DNA from: Deltaproteobacteria bacterium
Lineage (GTDB): Bacteria > Desulfobacterota > Binatia > UBA9968 > JAJDTQ01
Direction of reading: 5' to 3'
Length of the DNA stretch: 64,000 nucleotides
Assembly (NCBI GenBank): GCA_026712905.1
Contig: JAPOPM010000188.1
Location: 1 to 64,000 of the forward strand
The notes beneath the pieces are model-generated. The model searched no databases, was not told the DNA's origin, and was given only the letters and a program-made list of their open reading frames with translations. A program made the translations under genes and the position numbers. Positions 1-8,414 of the stretch are shown one piece after another; position 1 is the first letter of the stretch, and each line of letters begins with the position of its first letter.

Positions 1-501
1 GGTGGCGGGCACCGTCATGTTGACCCAGGTGACCTTCTTGTTGTCGAACTTGTTGATGTTGGCGAAGGCCGGAAAGATGACCCGCGAGGCATTGGCCTCG
101 GGCGAGCCGATCTTCTTCCCCTCGAGGTCGGACGGCTTGGTGATCTTGTTCCCCACCAGCGTGGCCACGGTCTCCAGGGTCTTGTCGTGGATCATGCCGA
201 CCATCTTGAGCTCGGCGCCCCGCGACTTGGCTGCGATCATGTTCCCTACGGAGGCGAAGCCGAAGTCGTCGGTGCCCGAGGCGATCCGCTTCACGGTGTC
301 GCCGGAGCCGAAGCCGCGGGTCAACTGGACGTCGAGGCCCGCGTCCTTCCAGAACCCCTGGTCGATGCTGGCATAGAACATGGCGTGCTTGCCGTAGGGG
401 ATCCAGTCGAGGGCGAACTTGACCTTGTCGGCGGCGGACGCGCTGCCGGCCGCGGCCAGGGACAGCAAGAGGATTGCAAGGGCGATGGACAAGCGTTTCA
501 T
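1..501 (-). CDS. NMT1/THI5-like ABC transporter substrate-binding protein (3' end off window)
   Basis: Periplasmic binding protein of an ABC importer. The visible 167 codons start with MKRLSIALAILLLSLAAAGS, a signal peptide with a likely AxA cleavage before ADKVKF. The mature part has the family pattern: FALDWIPYGKHAMFYASIDQ, then a GLDVQL segment and the GSGDTVKRIASGTDDFGFAS stretch typical of NMT1/SsuA/TauA-like proteins. The start at 501 sits at the signal peptide. The ATPase and permease genes follow upstream in window coordinates on the same strand, so this is the first-read end of a three-gene importer reading permease, ATPase, binding protein. Substrate is unknown; the family covers pyrimidine/thiamine precursors, sulfonates and nitrate. 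The C-terminal part lies outside the window. Confidence 0.88.
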   Translation of the reverse strand, partial: MKRLSIALAILLLSLAAAGSASAADKVKFALDWIPYGKHAMFYASIDQGFWKDAGLDVQLTRGFGSGDTVKRIASGTDDFGFASVGNMIAAKSRGAELKMVGMIHDKTLETVATLVGNKITKPSDLEGKKIGSPEANASRVIFPAFANINKFDNKKVTWVNMTVPAT

Positions 502-547
502 GGCATGTACCTCCATATATTGATTGACGACTACTGTTACCACTCGT

Positions 548-1336
548 TTACAGATACTGCAGCCCGATGGTCTTTCCCACCTCTCGCACGCACTCGGTGA
601 ACTCCGCCGACAGCCGCATCTCCGGGGTCCGGGGCCGCGGCAGTCCGATGTCGATGATGTCGGTGATGCGGCCCGGCCGGGGCGTCATCACCATGACCCG
701 GTCCGCCAGGAAGACCGCTTCCGGGATGCTGTGGGTGATCAGCAGGCTGGTCTTTTTCTTTTCGCTCCAGATGCGCTGGAGCTCCATGTTCATCTCGCCC
801 CGGGTCATGGCGTCCAGGGCGCCGAAGGGCTCGTCCAGCAACAGCAGCGAGGGGTCGTGCACCAGCGCCCGGCTGATGGACGCGCGCTGCTGCATGCCGC
901 CGGACAGCTCCCGCGGGTACTTGTCCTTGAACTCCGTGAGCCCGGTCAGCTCCAGCAACTCCAGGGCCTTGGGATAGTATTCCTCCTTGGAGAGGCCGAG
1001 AATCTCCACCGGCAACAGGACGTTGTCGATGACCGTGCGCCACTGGAACAGCACCGGGGTCTGGAAGACGATGCCGGTGCTGGACTTGGGTCCGGTCACC
1101 GGAGCGCCGTTCACCAGCACCTCGCCGCGGGTCTTGTCCAGCAGACCCGCGATGATCTTCATGATGGTGGTCTTGCCGCAGCCGCTGTGACCCACGAGGG
1201 AGATGAACTCCTGGTCGTAGACCTCGAACGAGGCCTCCTCCAACGCGACGATGGGGGCATCCTTGGAAGGATACACCTTGGTGAGGTTCCTGACCTCGAT
1301 GGCTTTCCCGGTTTCCGTCATCGACTTCGGTCCCAA
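548..1336 (-). CDS. ABC transporter ATP-binding protein (NitT/TauT type)
   Basis: Cytoplasmic ATPase of the importer formed with the permease at 1388-2173 and the binding protein at 1-501. 262 residues, usual for the SsuB/TauB group. Walker A GHSGCGKTT at about 49-57, Q-loop FQTP around Q92, signature LSGGMQQR at 144-151, Walker B LLLLDEP at 164-170 with D-loop GALD, switch histidine H202 in ITHS. An internal ATG at 1321 (MTETGKAIEV) fits the family N-terminus equally well and may be the real start. It lies 51 bp after the permease stop and 46 bp before the binding-protein gene, so one operon is likely. Confidence 0.93.
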   Translation of the reverse strand: MGPKSMTETGKAIEVRNLTKVYPSKDAPIVALEEASFEVYDQEFISLVGHSGCGKTTIMKIIAGLLDKTRGEVLVNGAPVTGPKSSTGIVFQTPVLFQWRTVIDNVLLPVEILGLSKEEYYPKALELLELTGLTEFKDKYPRELSGGMQQRASISRALVHDPSLLLLDEPFGALDAMTRGEMNMELQRIWSEKKKTSLLITHSIPEAVFLADRVMVMTPRPGRITDIIDIGLPRPRTPEMRLSAEFTECVREVGKTIGLQYL

Positions 1337-1387
1337 ACTCGATACGCCGCAATCTGGCTGGATGCTTCCCGTCCGCCCGGAGCCGGC

Positions 1388-2173
1388 CTACATGCCGAAG
1401 CCCGTCATCTCCTGCTCGTCCTCGCCGATGCTCCACGGGATCAGCCAAAACTCCAGCAGCACCAAGACGCCATACAGGACGAGGCCCAGGGCCGACAGCA
1501 CGACGAGGGCCGCGAACATGAACGGCGTATTGACCTCGTAGTTGGCGACCATGACCAGATACCCGAGGCCGGTGTTGCCACCCACGAACTCGCCGATGAT
1601 TGCGCCGATGACCGCCAGCGTGATGGCGATCTTGAGGCCGCCGAAGAACTGCGGCAACGCGTTCGGCAGGCGGACCTTGGTGAAAATCTGCCAGTCCGAG
1701 GCCTGGAGCGACTTGACCAAGTCCAGCATCTCGGGCTGCACCATGCGCATGCCCTGGACCGTGGTGACGATGATGGGAAACCACGAGACCAGGAATGCGA
1801 TGAGCACCTTGGACATCTCGCCGTAACCCACCCAGATCAGCAGCAGCGGCGCGATGGCCACCTTGGGAACGATCTGGGCCACGAGGATCAGCGGGTAGAG
1901 AAGATTCTGAAGCAACCGGGAGTAGACGATCATGATGGCCGAGACCACCCCCAGCACGAGCCCCATGAGGAACCCGTAGATGGTTTCCCGGAAGGTCACG
2001 AGGCAGTTCTGCATGAGAGGAAGGAACTTTTCGTGGATGGTCAGGGCCACCACCGACGGCGCCGGCAGCAGGAACTCGGAGACCGACAACAACCTCACCG
2101 ACACCTCCCAAAGCAGCGTGAAGAGGATGAGGCTGAAAGTGATGGTGCCGAGTTCCTTGAAACGTTCGACCAT
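1388..2173 (-). CDS. ABC transporter permease (NitT/TauT type)
   Basis: Inner-membrane permease, 261 residues with about six hydrophobic segments (roughly 12-30, 66-84, 93-118, 122-142, 182-200, 219-245). The binding-protein-dependent transport loop that docks on the ATPase is at about 149-180 (DLVKSLQASDWQIFTKVRLP followed by NALPQFFGG). An open frame extends upstream to 2260, but the added residues are polar and unlike the family, so the ATG at 2173 (MVERFKEL) is chosen. First gene of the minus-strand importer operon. Substrate cannot be told from sequence. Confidence 0.9.
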   Translation of the reverse strand: MVERFKELGTITFSLILFTLLWEVSVRLLSVSEFLLPAPSVVALTIHEKFLPLMQNCLVTFRETIYGFLMGLVLGVVSAIMIVYSRLLQNLLYPLILVAQIVPKVAIAPLLLIWVGYGEMSKVLIAFLVSWFPIIVTTVQGMRMVQPEMLDLVKSLQASDWQIFTKVRLPNALPQFFGGLKIAITLAVIGAIIGEFVGGNTGLGYLVMVANYEVNTPFMFAALVVLSALGLVLYGVLVLLEFWLIPWSIGEDEQEMTGFGM

Positions 2174-2248
2174 GCGTTCCCTCGCGTGACCGTCGTCCGG
2201 CGATAGCGGTCGTCCGGCGGCGGCGGTCCAGCACGCTTCATAGCACAA

Positions 2249-2290
2249 GTTCCCGTTCAAATAACCCCCGCCGACGGGTTTTTCGGGAAC
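2249..2290. other. Hairpin in the leader of the ABC operon
   Basis: Outer arms GTTCCCG (2249-2255) and CGGGAAC (2284-2290) are perfect complements. Inside, AACCC (2263-2267) can pair with GGGTT (2276-2280), followed by T residues on the plus strand. It lies 76 bp upstream of the permease start and about 100 bp before the selenoprotein-like gene. It may be a 5' leader structure of the importer or a weak terminator facing the plus strand. No TPP-riboswitch sequence was seen. Confidence 0.35.
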
Positions 2291-2386
2291 AAACCGCGCG
2301 CCGGAAAGCCCGTGCCATTGCCATCGGCGTCTTTAACGGTTAGCCGTGTAGCAAGGGGCTGGCATCCCCGTCGGAAAGGACCAGAC

Positions 2387-2602
2387 ATGGCGGACAAGAT
2401 ACTGATCTTCGGACACGACTTCTGACACTACACGTCGAGTGCCCGTGCGGACTACTCGGACCGAAACTTCACCGTCGAATACGTCAACGTCCTGGAAGAC
2501 GAGGACGGCCTTCAGCGCATGCTCGCCCTGAACGACGGCAACCGTGACATCCCGGTGATTGTGGAGGATGGCAGGGTCACCGTCGGGTTCGGCGGGAGCT
2601 GA
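2387..2602 (+). CDS. Putative selenocysteine glutaredoxin-like protein (Uxx-star type), in-frame UGA at codon 13
   Basis: Seventy-one codons read as MADKILIFGHDF-U-HYTSSARADYSDRN and on to a C-terminus of VIVEDGRVTVGFGGS, if the TGA at 2423-2425 is read as selenocysteine. The layout is that of short glutaredoxin-like proteins: a beta strand, then the redox residue where glutaredoxins have CxxC (here UxxT), an alanine-arginine helix, a second strand (FTVEYVNV), the cis-proline IPVIV turn and the GFGG ending. I recall a described bacterial family of short glutaredoxin-like selenoproteins (Uxx-star) with this pattern. An AAAGGA ribosome site at 2375-2380 lies 6 bases before the ATG. The frame stays open for 58 codons after the UGA, and the only homologous reading passes through it. 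The alternative is a nonsense mutation of a Cys codon in a decaying gene, but the intact remainder and a second such gene at 57995 argue against that. Confidence 0.78.
2434..2461 (+). promoter_or_regulatory. Candidate bacterial SECIS hairpin after UGA 2423
   Basis: GTCGAGT (2434-2440) pairs with ACTCGGAC (2454-2461) with one bulged G, leaving a 13-base loop in which CC can further pair with GG. The stem begins 8 bases after the UGA and the loop lies about 15-28 bases downstream, the spacing known for bacterial SECIS elements inside coding sequence. Pairing was judged by eye and not folded by program. Confidence 0.5.
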
Positions 2603-2612
2603 GCCGTTTAGC

Positions 2613-2628
2613 GGCCGCGGTCGCGGCC
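2613..2628. other. GC-rich hairpin between selenoprotein-like gene and tamA
   Basis: GGCCGCG (2613-2619) and CGCGGCC (2622-2628) are perfect complements around GT. There is no T-run after it, so a classical terminator is unlikely. Confidence 0.3.
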
Positions 2629-2737
2629 CCGGAAACCACCAACCCGGAACACCTCCACGTTCTTCACGACCCACACCCGTGCAACGATCCCGATGAACCC
2701 CTTCGAGTCGCGTTGGCGAAACCGCCTGCATAGACGA

Positions 2738-4546
2738 ATGCGCACGCTGCTCCACGCCGTCTGCTGCTTGGCGGTCGCCGCCTGCACGGTCACGGAGACG
2801 CCCGCGCCGGCCACCGCGCCGGCGCCCGAACCGGCGCTAGCCTATGACGTCGTCCTCGAAGGATCGCCGTCGAAGAAAGTCCTGGAGCTTGCCGGCCACA
2901 CGCTGCTGACCTACCGGCTCAAGGCCGACGGCGCCCCCAGCGAACACTTCCTCCTGCGCCGGGCGCGGGAGGACGAGGCCAGGCTGGTGACCATCCTGCG
3001 CTCACTCGGCCATCATGCGGCCTCGGCTTCGGCGCGCGTGGAGGCTGCGGCAGGCAGGCCAACCGTGACCTTTTCCATCGACGCCGGGCCGTCGTTCACC
3101 CTGTCGGAGCACGTTTTCCTGCTCGAAGGCGACGGCACGCGCAAGCCTCCCCCGCTGGATGCACGGGGGCTGGGCTCGCCGGTGGGCGGCCGAGCGCTGT
3201 CGGCTCCGATCATGGACGCGGAGCGGGCAGCCGTGGAAGCGCTCCGTCGCCAAGGGTTCCCCTACGCGGCCTTCGTCAAGCGATCCGGCTCCGCGGATGC
3301 GCAAGCGGCCACGCTGACGGTCGCCAGCACCATCGCCACGGGGCCGGCTTGCGAGTACGGGCGCGTTGTCTTCGCCGGCCTGGAGACGGTCGCGGAGGAT
3401 TACCTCCTCACCTACTTGCCGTGGGAAGCCGGACAACCCGTCGACACCGAGGCGCTCGCGGAGTACCAGCGCCGCTTGGCGTCCACCGACCTCTTCAAGT
3501 CGGTGTCGGTGCGCATTCCGGAAACCGCGCCACGCGACGGGGAGCCATCCGCCTTGCCGGTACACGTGACCCTCGAAGAAGGACCGCGGCGGCGCATCGC
3601 CAGCGGTTTGCGCTACGACACCGACACCGGACCGTCCGCGCGCGCCAGCTTCCGCCACCGGAACCTTCTCGGGGCCAACGAACTCCTGCTCCTTTCCGCC
3701 GAGGGGGGGCGCGTGGAACAGAGCCTGGGAGTGGAACTGCGCAAGCCCCAGTACCGCCGTCCGGGCCAGGAGCTGCGCACAAGCCTGAACGTGGAGCAGA
3801 AGGAGGAAGAGGCCTTCGAGGCACTCACCGGCACCGGTTTCGTGGGACTGTCGCGGCGCCTGGACCGCGAGTGGGAGGTGGGCGCCGGCGCCGAGGTGGA
3901 GCTGGGCACGGTGCGCGACGGCGGCACCGAAGCGGAGACCCGGCTTGCTGCCGCGCCGGCCTTCGCGGCCTACGATGGTACCGGTGACCTGCTCGATCCC
4001 AAAAGAGGCGCCCGCTTCCGGCTGGATGCCGTGCCGCACGCGGGGCTCTTCCACAAGTCGGGAACCGTTTTTCTCACCCTCGACGCCACCGGGTCCGTCT
4101 ACTCCCGCCTCGACGAGAACGCCCGCTACGTGGCGGCCGCACGCGGGCGCGGCGCCATGATTGTTTCCGAGCACCTCGACTCGGTACCGGCGAACCGGCG
4201 GCTCTATGCCGGTGGCGGCGAGTCGATCCGGGGCTACGGGCGCTACGCCATCGGCCCGCTCGACGCCGACAACAAGCCCGTGGGGGGGCGGCTGGCGCTG
4301 GAAGCCGAAGGCGAGCTGCGCGTGCGCTTCAACGACAGCCTCGGCGCCGTCGGGTTCGTCGCCGGGGGCGCGGTTTCCCGGAACATCGACGGCCATGTCT
4401 TCGACGGTGTCCTGTGGGCCGCCGGCCTCGGGCTCCGCTACTTCTCCGCCGCCGGACCGATTCGGGTGGATGTCGCCGTCCCTCTGAACCCGCGCGCCGT
4501 GGACGACGACTTCCATCTCTACCTTTCCATGGGACAGGCCTTCTGA
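2738..4546 (+). CDS. tamA: TamA-like Omp85 family outer-membrane protein
   Basis: Outer-membrane beta-barrel of the TamA-TamB translocation/assembly system. About 602 residues: N-terminal signal with a possible lipobox (VAAC, then TVTETPAPA), POTRA-like repeats to about residue 270 (for example YLLTYLPWEAGQPVDTEALA and EYQRRLASTDLFKSVSVRIP), then the Omp85 barrel. The conserved loop-6 motif appears as SIRGYG near residue 495 and the protein ends in phenylalanine (LSMGQAF), the usual outer-membrane C-terminal signal. The frame is open to an ATG at 2693; the ATG at 2738 gives a tidier signal peptide. The stop overlaps the tamB start by one base (TGATG), which indicates translational coupling. 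Confidence 0.88.
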   Translation: MRTLLHAVCCLAVAACTVTETPAPATAPAPEPALAYDVVLEGSPSKKVLELAGHTLLTYRLKADGAPSEHFLLRRAREDEARLVTILRSLGHHAASASARVEAAAGRPTVTFSIDAGPSFTLSEHVFLLEGDGTRKPPPLDARGLGSPVGGRALSAPIMDAERAAVEALRRQGFPYAAFVKRSGSADAQAATLTVASTIATGPACEYGRVVFAGLETVAEDYLLTYLPWEAGQPVDTEALAEYQRRLASTDLFKSVSVRIPETAPRDGEPSALPVHVTLEEGPRRRIASGLRYDTDTGPSARASFRHRNLLGANELLLLSAEGGRVEQSLGVELRKPQYRRPGQELRTSLNVEQKEEEAFEALTGTGFVGLSRRLDREWEVGAGAEVELGTVRDGGTEAETRLAAAPAFAAYDGTGDLLDPKRGARFRLDAVPHAGLFHKSGTVFLTLDATGSVYSRLDENARYVAAARGRGAMIVSEHLDSVPANRRLYAGGGESIRGYGRYAIGPLDADNKPVGGRLALEAEGELRVRFNDSLGAVGFVAGGAVSRNIDGHVFDGVLWAAGLGLRYFSAAGPIRVDVAVPLNPRAVDDDFHLYLSMGQAF

Positions 4547-7128
4547 TGCGCCGCGTGGTGCGGATCGCCGTTTTCCTGGCCGTCCTCCTGCCGTTGTGCG
4601 GCGGCGTGCAGGCGCAGGTCGAGTTCGCCGCCATCCGCAACAAGCTCATCCGGCTTGCGCTCGACCAGATCAGCTCGCCCGGCTCGTTCGAGATCCAGGT
4701 GCGTGCCATCGAGGACGGCGACGACGGCCTGACCAGTCTGGTGGGCGTGGAGGTTTCGGACGGTACGGGCGTGTGGATGGAGGTCGAGCGAGTGGGCTTC
4801 GCCTGGGAGCCGCAACGGCTCCTCGACGGCGAGCTGGCCATCCGGCGCCTGGAGTTCTTCGGCGTCACCGTGACGCGCAAGCCGTCCGCGAACGCCGAGC
4901 TGCCGCGGTTGAAGCCGCAGCCACCATGGAGGCGCGGCCCGTTCGACTGGCCGCGATCGCCCATCGCCCTCTCCCTCGAAGGAGTCCGGCTGCAACGCGT
5001 TTCCATCGCCGAAGGCGTGCTGCCGCGGTCGATCCGCTTCGACGCGGAGGGACGCGCGTCCGACAAGGATGACCTCCAGGAGATCGTGCTGCGCCTGCGC
5101 CGCACCGACGCCGTCGAGGGGCGCATTTCCCTGCAACTCCGGCGCGACTTTGCCGCGGGCACGGCACGTCTCGAAGCCGTCGCCGAAGAGGCCGCCGGCG
5201 GCATGGTCGCGGCGCTGGCAGGCTTCCCGGATGACGCACCCGTCCGGCTCCAGCTCAACGCGGACGGGCCGCCCGAGGACTGGCGCCTCTCCTTCGACGC
5301 CGCGGTAGAGGGGGCATTCGACGCGAAAGGACGCGCCACGGTTTCACATACGGGCGGAGAGGAGGTTCGGGTGGTCGTGGATTCGGCCCAGGCCCGGTTC
5401 GCGTCCGAGAGCGTCCGTCTCGGGAAGCCGCTGCACGCGCGCGTCGGCATCGACGGCTTCGAAGTCGCCGGATTCGACCTGAGACTCGCGTCCGGCGGCA
5501 ACATCACCGGAGACCTCAACGGGACGGCGGCGGGGCTGCACGGCGGCCTCACGGCGCAAGCCCTGTCCCTGGCCGCCATGAGCCGCCTGGCGGGCACGCC
5601 TGTCATCACCGGCTCCCTGGACCTGGACGCCGCATTCGACACGCGGCCGCCCAAGCCCCACGCGCGCCTCAAGGCCCGTGGCCGCGACCTCGTCTTCGCG
5701 GGGTTCGACGACGGCGGCGTGGTCGACGTGGATCTGGATGGGGAATGGAACGGCGCGCGGCTGGTGACACGGTCGGAGATCAGGGGAAGCTTCGACACAC
5801 CGGTGCGCGCGCGCCTCGCCATGGCGGCCGGCGCGGACGAGAACGGTTTGCCCACCTTTTCCAGGAACGCGGAACTGGAGGGTTCCCTCGCCTGGAACGG
5901 GCGCCTCGAACGGATATGGGCGATGGTTCCGACAACACGGCACCAACTCGACGGCGACGTGGACATCGACGTCCGTGTGGCCGGTTCCCCGGCGAAGCCG
6001 CGGCTCTCGGGACACGGGAGCGTGACCGGCGGCGAATACCGCAGCGTCGACGCGGGTACGGTGCTCACGGACCTCGCGATTCAGGCCCAGCTCGCGGGCA
6101 ACGACCGGATCGGTCTCACGGCCACGGCGTCGGACCAGGACCAGGGCAAGCTCAAGGCCGCCGGAGCGATCCGACTGGGGCACAGCGTGAACGTGGACCT
6201 GCGCATCGACGATGCCACACTGATCCGGCGTGACGACATCACCGCGCGCCTGAGCGGCGCCGCGACGCTCGACGGCACGTTCGAGCACCTGGCGCTTCGC
6301 GGCGACCTGCGGGTGAACCGGGCCGAGTACCGCCTCGAGGACGCGCCGCCCCCGGAGGTGGTGGCGCTCGAAGGCATCCGCATCGAGGGAGCGCCCGAGG
6401 ACCGGCGAGAAGACGGACCGGCGCTCCTGTCTCTCGACCTCACGGTGCGGTCCGAGCGCGGCGTGTTCATACGGGGACGCGGCGTCGATTCCGAATGGAA
6501 CACGGACCTGAGGGTCACGGGAGCGCCCACGGCTCCGGTGCTCACGGGCACGCTCCAGAGCGTCCGCGGGGGGCTCGACTTGCTCGGCAAACCGTTTGAC
6601 CTGACGCAGGGCCGGATCGTGTTCGACGGCAGCCCCGAACCGGAACCACGCATCGACGTGAGACTGGAACGGACCACGGACACGCATCAGGGCGGACTGC
6701 ACCTGAACGGCCGCGCGACGAATCCAAGGATACGGTTCGTCTCACAATCGGGACTGCCCGAGGAGGAAGTGCTGCCGCGGCTCCTCTTCGGGGCCTCCCG
6801 GCAGTCGCTCACCGTGGCGCAGGCGATCCAGCTTTCCGTGGCCCTCGCCCAACTGTTCGGCGAGGGGACCGGCTTCGGGCTGCAGGAGCGCCTGCGCACG
6901 GCGGCACGGCTGGACGACCTGCAACTGTCCGGCACCGACGCCGATTCCGTGTCCGTGACCGTGGGCAAGAACCTCGGGGACGTCTTCGTCGGCGCCAGAC
7001 AGAGCCTGCTGGGCAGACGCTCGTCCATCGTGGTCGAGTTGAACCTGTCCGACAACCTGATGGTGGACAGCGAGCTCACCAACGAACGGGGCTCGAACAT
7101 CGGCGTCCGCTGGCACATGGACTTCTGA
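4546..7128 (+). CDS. tamB: TamB-like translocation/assembly module protein
   Basis: Inner-membrane-anchored periplasmic partner of TamA, thought to bridge the two membranes and to take part in outer-membrane protein and phospholipid transport. 860 residues with an N-terminal anchor (RIAVFLAVLLPLCGGV), a long region of repeated beta strands (AsmA/TamB-like), and a C-terminal TamB/DUF490 region with LTGTLQSVRGGLDLLGKPFD, LTQGRIVFDG and a final VELNLSDNLMVDSELTNERG before GVRWHMDF. Shorter than the E. coli protein (about 1,260 residues), as is common outside Enterobacteria. The ATG overlaps the tamA stop. An open frame continues 44 codons upstream inside tamA and was not used. Confidence 0.9.
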   Translation: MRRVVRIAVFLAVLLPLCGGVQAQVEFAAIRNKLIRLALDQISSPGSFEIQVRAIEDGDDGLTSLVGVEVSDGTGVWMEVERVGFAWEPQRLLDGELAIRRLEFFGVTVTRKPSANAELPRLKPQPPWRRGPFDWPRSPIALSLEGVRLQRVSIAEGVLPRSIRFDAEGRASDKDDLQEIVLRLRRTDAVEGRISLQLRRDFAAGTARLEAVAEEAAGGMVAALAGFPDDAPVRLQLNADGPPEDWRLSFDAAVEGAFDAKGRATVSHTGGEEVRVVVDSAQARFASESVRLGKPLHARVGIDGFEVAGFDLRLASGGNITGDLNGTAAGLHGGLTAQALSLAAMSRLAGTPVITGSLDLDAAFDTRPPKPHARLKARGRDLVFAGFDDGGVVDVDLDGEWNGARLVTRSEIRGSFDTPVRARLAMAAGADENGLPTFSRNAELEGSLAWNGRLERIWAMVPTTRHQLDGDVDIDVRVAGSPAKPRLSGHGSVTGGEYRSVDAGTVLTDLAIQAQLAGNDRIGLTATASDQDQGKLKAAGAIRLGHSVNVDLRIDDATLIRRDDITARLSGAATLDGTFEHLALRGDLRVNRAEYRLEDAPPPEVVALEGIRIEGAPEDRREDGPALLSLDLTVRSERGVFIRGRGVDSEWNTDLRVTGAPTAPVLTGTLQSVRGGLDLLGKPFDLTQGRIVFDGSPEPEPRIDVRLERTTDTHQGGLHLNGRATNPRIRFVSQSGLPEEEVLPRLLFGASRQSLTVAQAIQLSVALAQLFGEGTGFGLQERLRTAARLDDLQLSGTDADSVSVTVGKNLGDVFVGARQSLLGRRSSIVVELNLSDNLMVDSELTNERGSNIGVRWHMDF

Positions 7129-7182
7129 TTTGCGCCCACGGATAAAATTGACTTGTGCCGTGGGTCTCGGATATTGTCTATT

Positions 7183-7347
7183 CTAGTGTCCTGCGTCACA
7201 AATAGCTTGATGAATCCGCGGGTCCTTTTCGCCGTCGGCTGCGTTGCTCTTCCTCGCGTGGTAACGGCCACTGCTCGTCATCGCGCCTTGCCGACGACAA
7301 AAATGCCCTCGCGGATTCATCAAGCTATTTGTGACGCAGGACACTAG
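7183..7347. mobile_element. MITE-like element with 38-bp perfect terminal inverted repeats
   Basis: A 165-bp palindromic element. The left end 7183-7220 begins CTAGTGTCCTGCGTCACAAA; the right end 7310-7347 is its exact reverse complement over 38 bases. The interior is also partly symmetrical (TTTTCGCCGTCGGC at 7226-7239 against GCCGACGACAAAAA at 7290-7303), so one strand can fold almost end to end. The outermost CTAG on both sides could be the target duplication. No transposase is encoded; the short open frames on both strands come from the inverted repeat and are not genes. It lies between tamB and the next gene, just upstream of that gene's ribosome site. Confidence 0.75.
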
Positions 7348-7375
7348 TTTTCCACGAGCCCATCCGGAGGCGCCG

Positions 7376-8338
7376 ATGATCAAGCACGTCGTTCTCATCA
7401 AGCTAAAGCCCGAGGCATCCCCCGATCAGATCGACCGCATGATCGCGGGCTACAACTCCATGAAGGAATCCATCCCGGACCTGCTGAGCTGGTCCATGGG
7501 ACCCAACCTGCGCCGCGACGGCGACTACGACTACGCCATGGTCGCCGTGTGCGAAGACGCGGAGAGCCTTCAGCGCTACGTCGACCACCCGATGCACCGG
7601 AAAGTGGCGCAGGAGCTGGGACGGCCCCTCTTCGAGTCGCGCGAGATCGCGGACTTCGAGTTCGACCCGGAAGAGGAGATGTGGGAGCCCCAGGTGCAGG
7701 AGGTGTGGACCGAGCTGTCGGACACGGTGGAGCCCGCGCACACGGCGCTGGTGGTGATCGACGTGCAGAACGACTTCTGCGCTCCCGGGGGCGCGCGCAT
7801 GAAGGGCGACCTGAGCTTCGTCGAAGCCATGCGCGAGCCCCTGAAAATCATGGTGGAAGCGGCGCGGGCCGCGGGCGTGCCGGTGATCTACACGCAGACC
7901 TCGAACGACGAGGTGCACGACAACGGCCCGATCCTGGCGCGGCGCGCGCGGGTGGGATTGGCCAACGCCAAGTATACCGTTCCGGGAACCCCGGGGTGGG
8001 ACGTCTGTGACTTCGTCGCGCCCGCTCCCGGCGACGTCAGGGTGAAGAAGTGGCACCACAGCGGCTTCACCAACCCCAAGATGGACGCCACGCTGGGCCG
8101 CTTGGGCATCAAGACCCTGGTGTTCACCGGCGCCGCCACCAACGGCTGCGTCGAGGCCACGGTGCGGGACGCCTTCGCCCGGGGCTACTACAACGTGGTG
8201 CTGGAGGACTGCGTGGCCGCCTACGACGCCGACCTGCAGCGCTACTCGCTCAAGAACATGGCCACGCATTTCGCCCTCGTAAGCACGAGCCGGGAGGTGC
8301 AGCGCGTGTGGGCGGAACAGGGCGTGCTGGCGGGCTAG
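7376..8338 (+). CDS. Dabb-domain / isochorismatase-family hydrolase fusion
   Basis: 320 residues with two domains. Residues 1 to about 95 (MIKHVVLIKLKPEASPDQID, ending at REIADFEFD) form a stress-responsive A/B barrel (Dabb). Residues about 120-320 form a cysteine hydrolase of the isochorismatase family with the triad visible: D129 in VVIDVQNDF, K224 or K225 in VRVKKWHHSG and C258 in TGAATNGCVEATVRDA. Such enzymes hydrolyse C-N bonds in ureides, biuret/triuret or nicotinamide, or cleave isochorismate; the substrate here is not readable. The ATG at 7376 is chosen because CCGGAGG precedes it by 5 bases; the open frame upstream runs into the MITE. Confidence 0.87.
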   Translation: MIKHVVLIKLKPEASPDQIDRMIAGYNSMKESIPDLLSWSMGPNLRRDGDYDYAMVAVCEDAESLQRYVDHPMHRKVAQELGRPLFESREIADFEFDPEEEMWEPQVQEVWTELSDTVEPAHTALVVIDVQNDFCAPGGARMKGDLSFVEAMREPLKIMVEAARAAGVPVIYTQTSNDEVHDNGPILARRARVGLANAKYTVPGTPGWDVCDFVAPAPGDVRVKKWHHSGFTNPKMDATLGRLGIKTLVFTGAATNGCVEATVRDAFARGYYNVVLEDCVAAYDADLQRYSLKNMATHFALVSTSREVQRVWAEQGVLAG

Positions 8339-8357
8339 TGTCAATGGCAACGATGGT

Positions 8358-8380
8358 AGGGGCGACCCGCGGTCGCCCTT
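8358..8380. repeat. REP-like hairpin, GGGGCGACC family
   Basis: AGGGGCGACC (8358-8367) faces GGTCGCCCTT (8371-8380) around CGC. A second, longer copy of the same palindrome lies at 15874-15901, so this is a dispersed intergenic repeat. Confidence 0.6.
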
Positions 8381-8414
8381 GCGGGTGTTCACCGGAATCC
8401 CAAAGGAGATGAAA

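Noticed and set aside
524-2234. 560-residue plus-strand and 565-residue minus-strand open frames over the ABC genes
   Set aside because: Shadow frames of the ABC ATPase and permease; no recognisable domains.
2174-2386. TPP riboswitch before the NMT1-type ABC operon
   Set aside because: The thi-box conserved segments were not found on either strand; only an unrelated hairpin is present.
7153-7401. Two overlapping short open frames on opposite strands in the MITE-like element
   Set aside because: They arise from the inverted repeat (the same peptide ends appear on both) and have no ribosome site.
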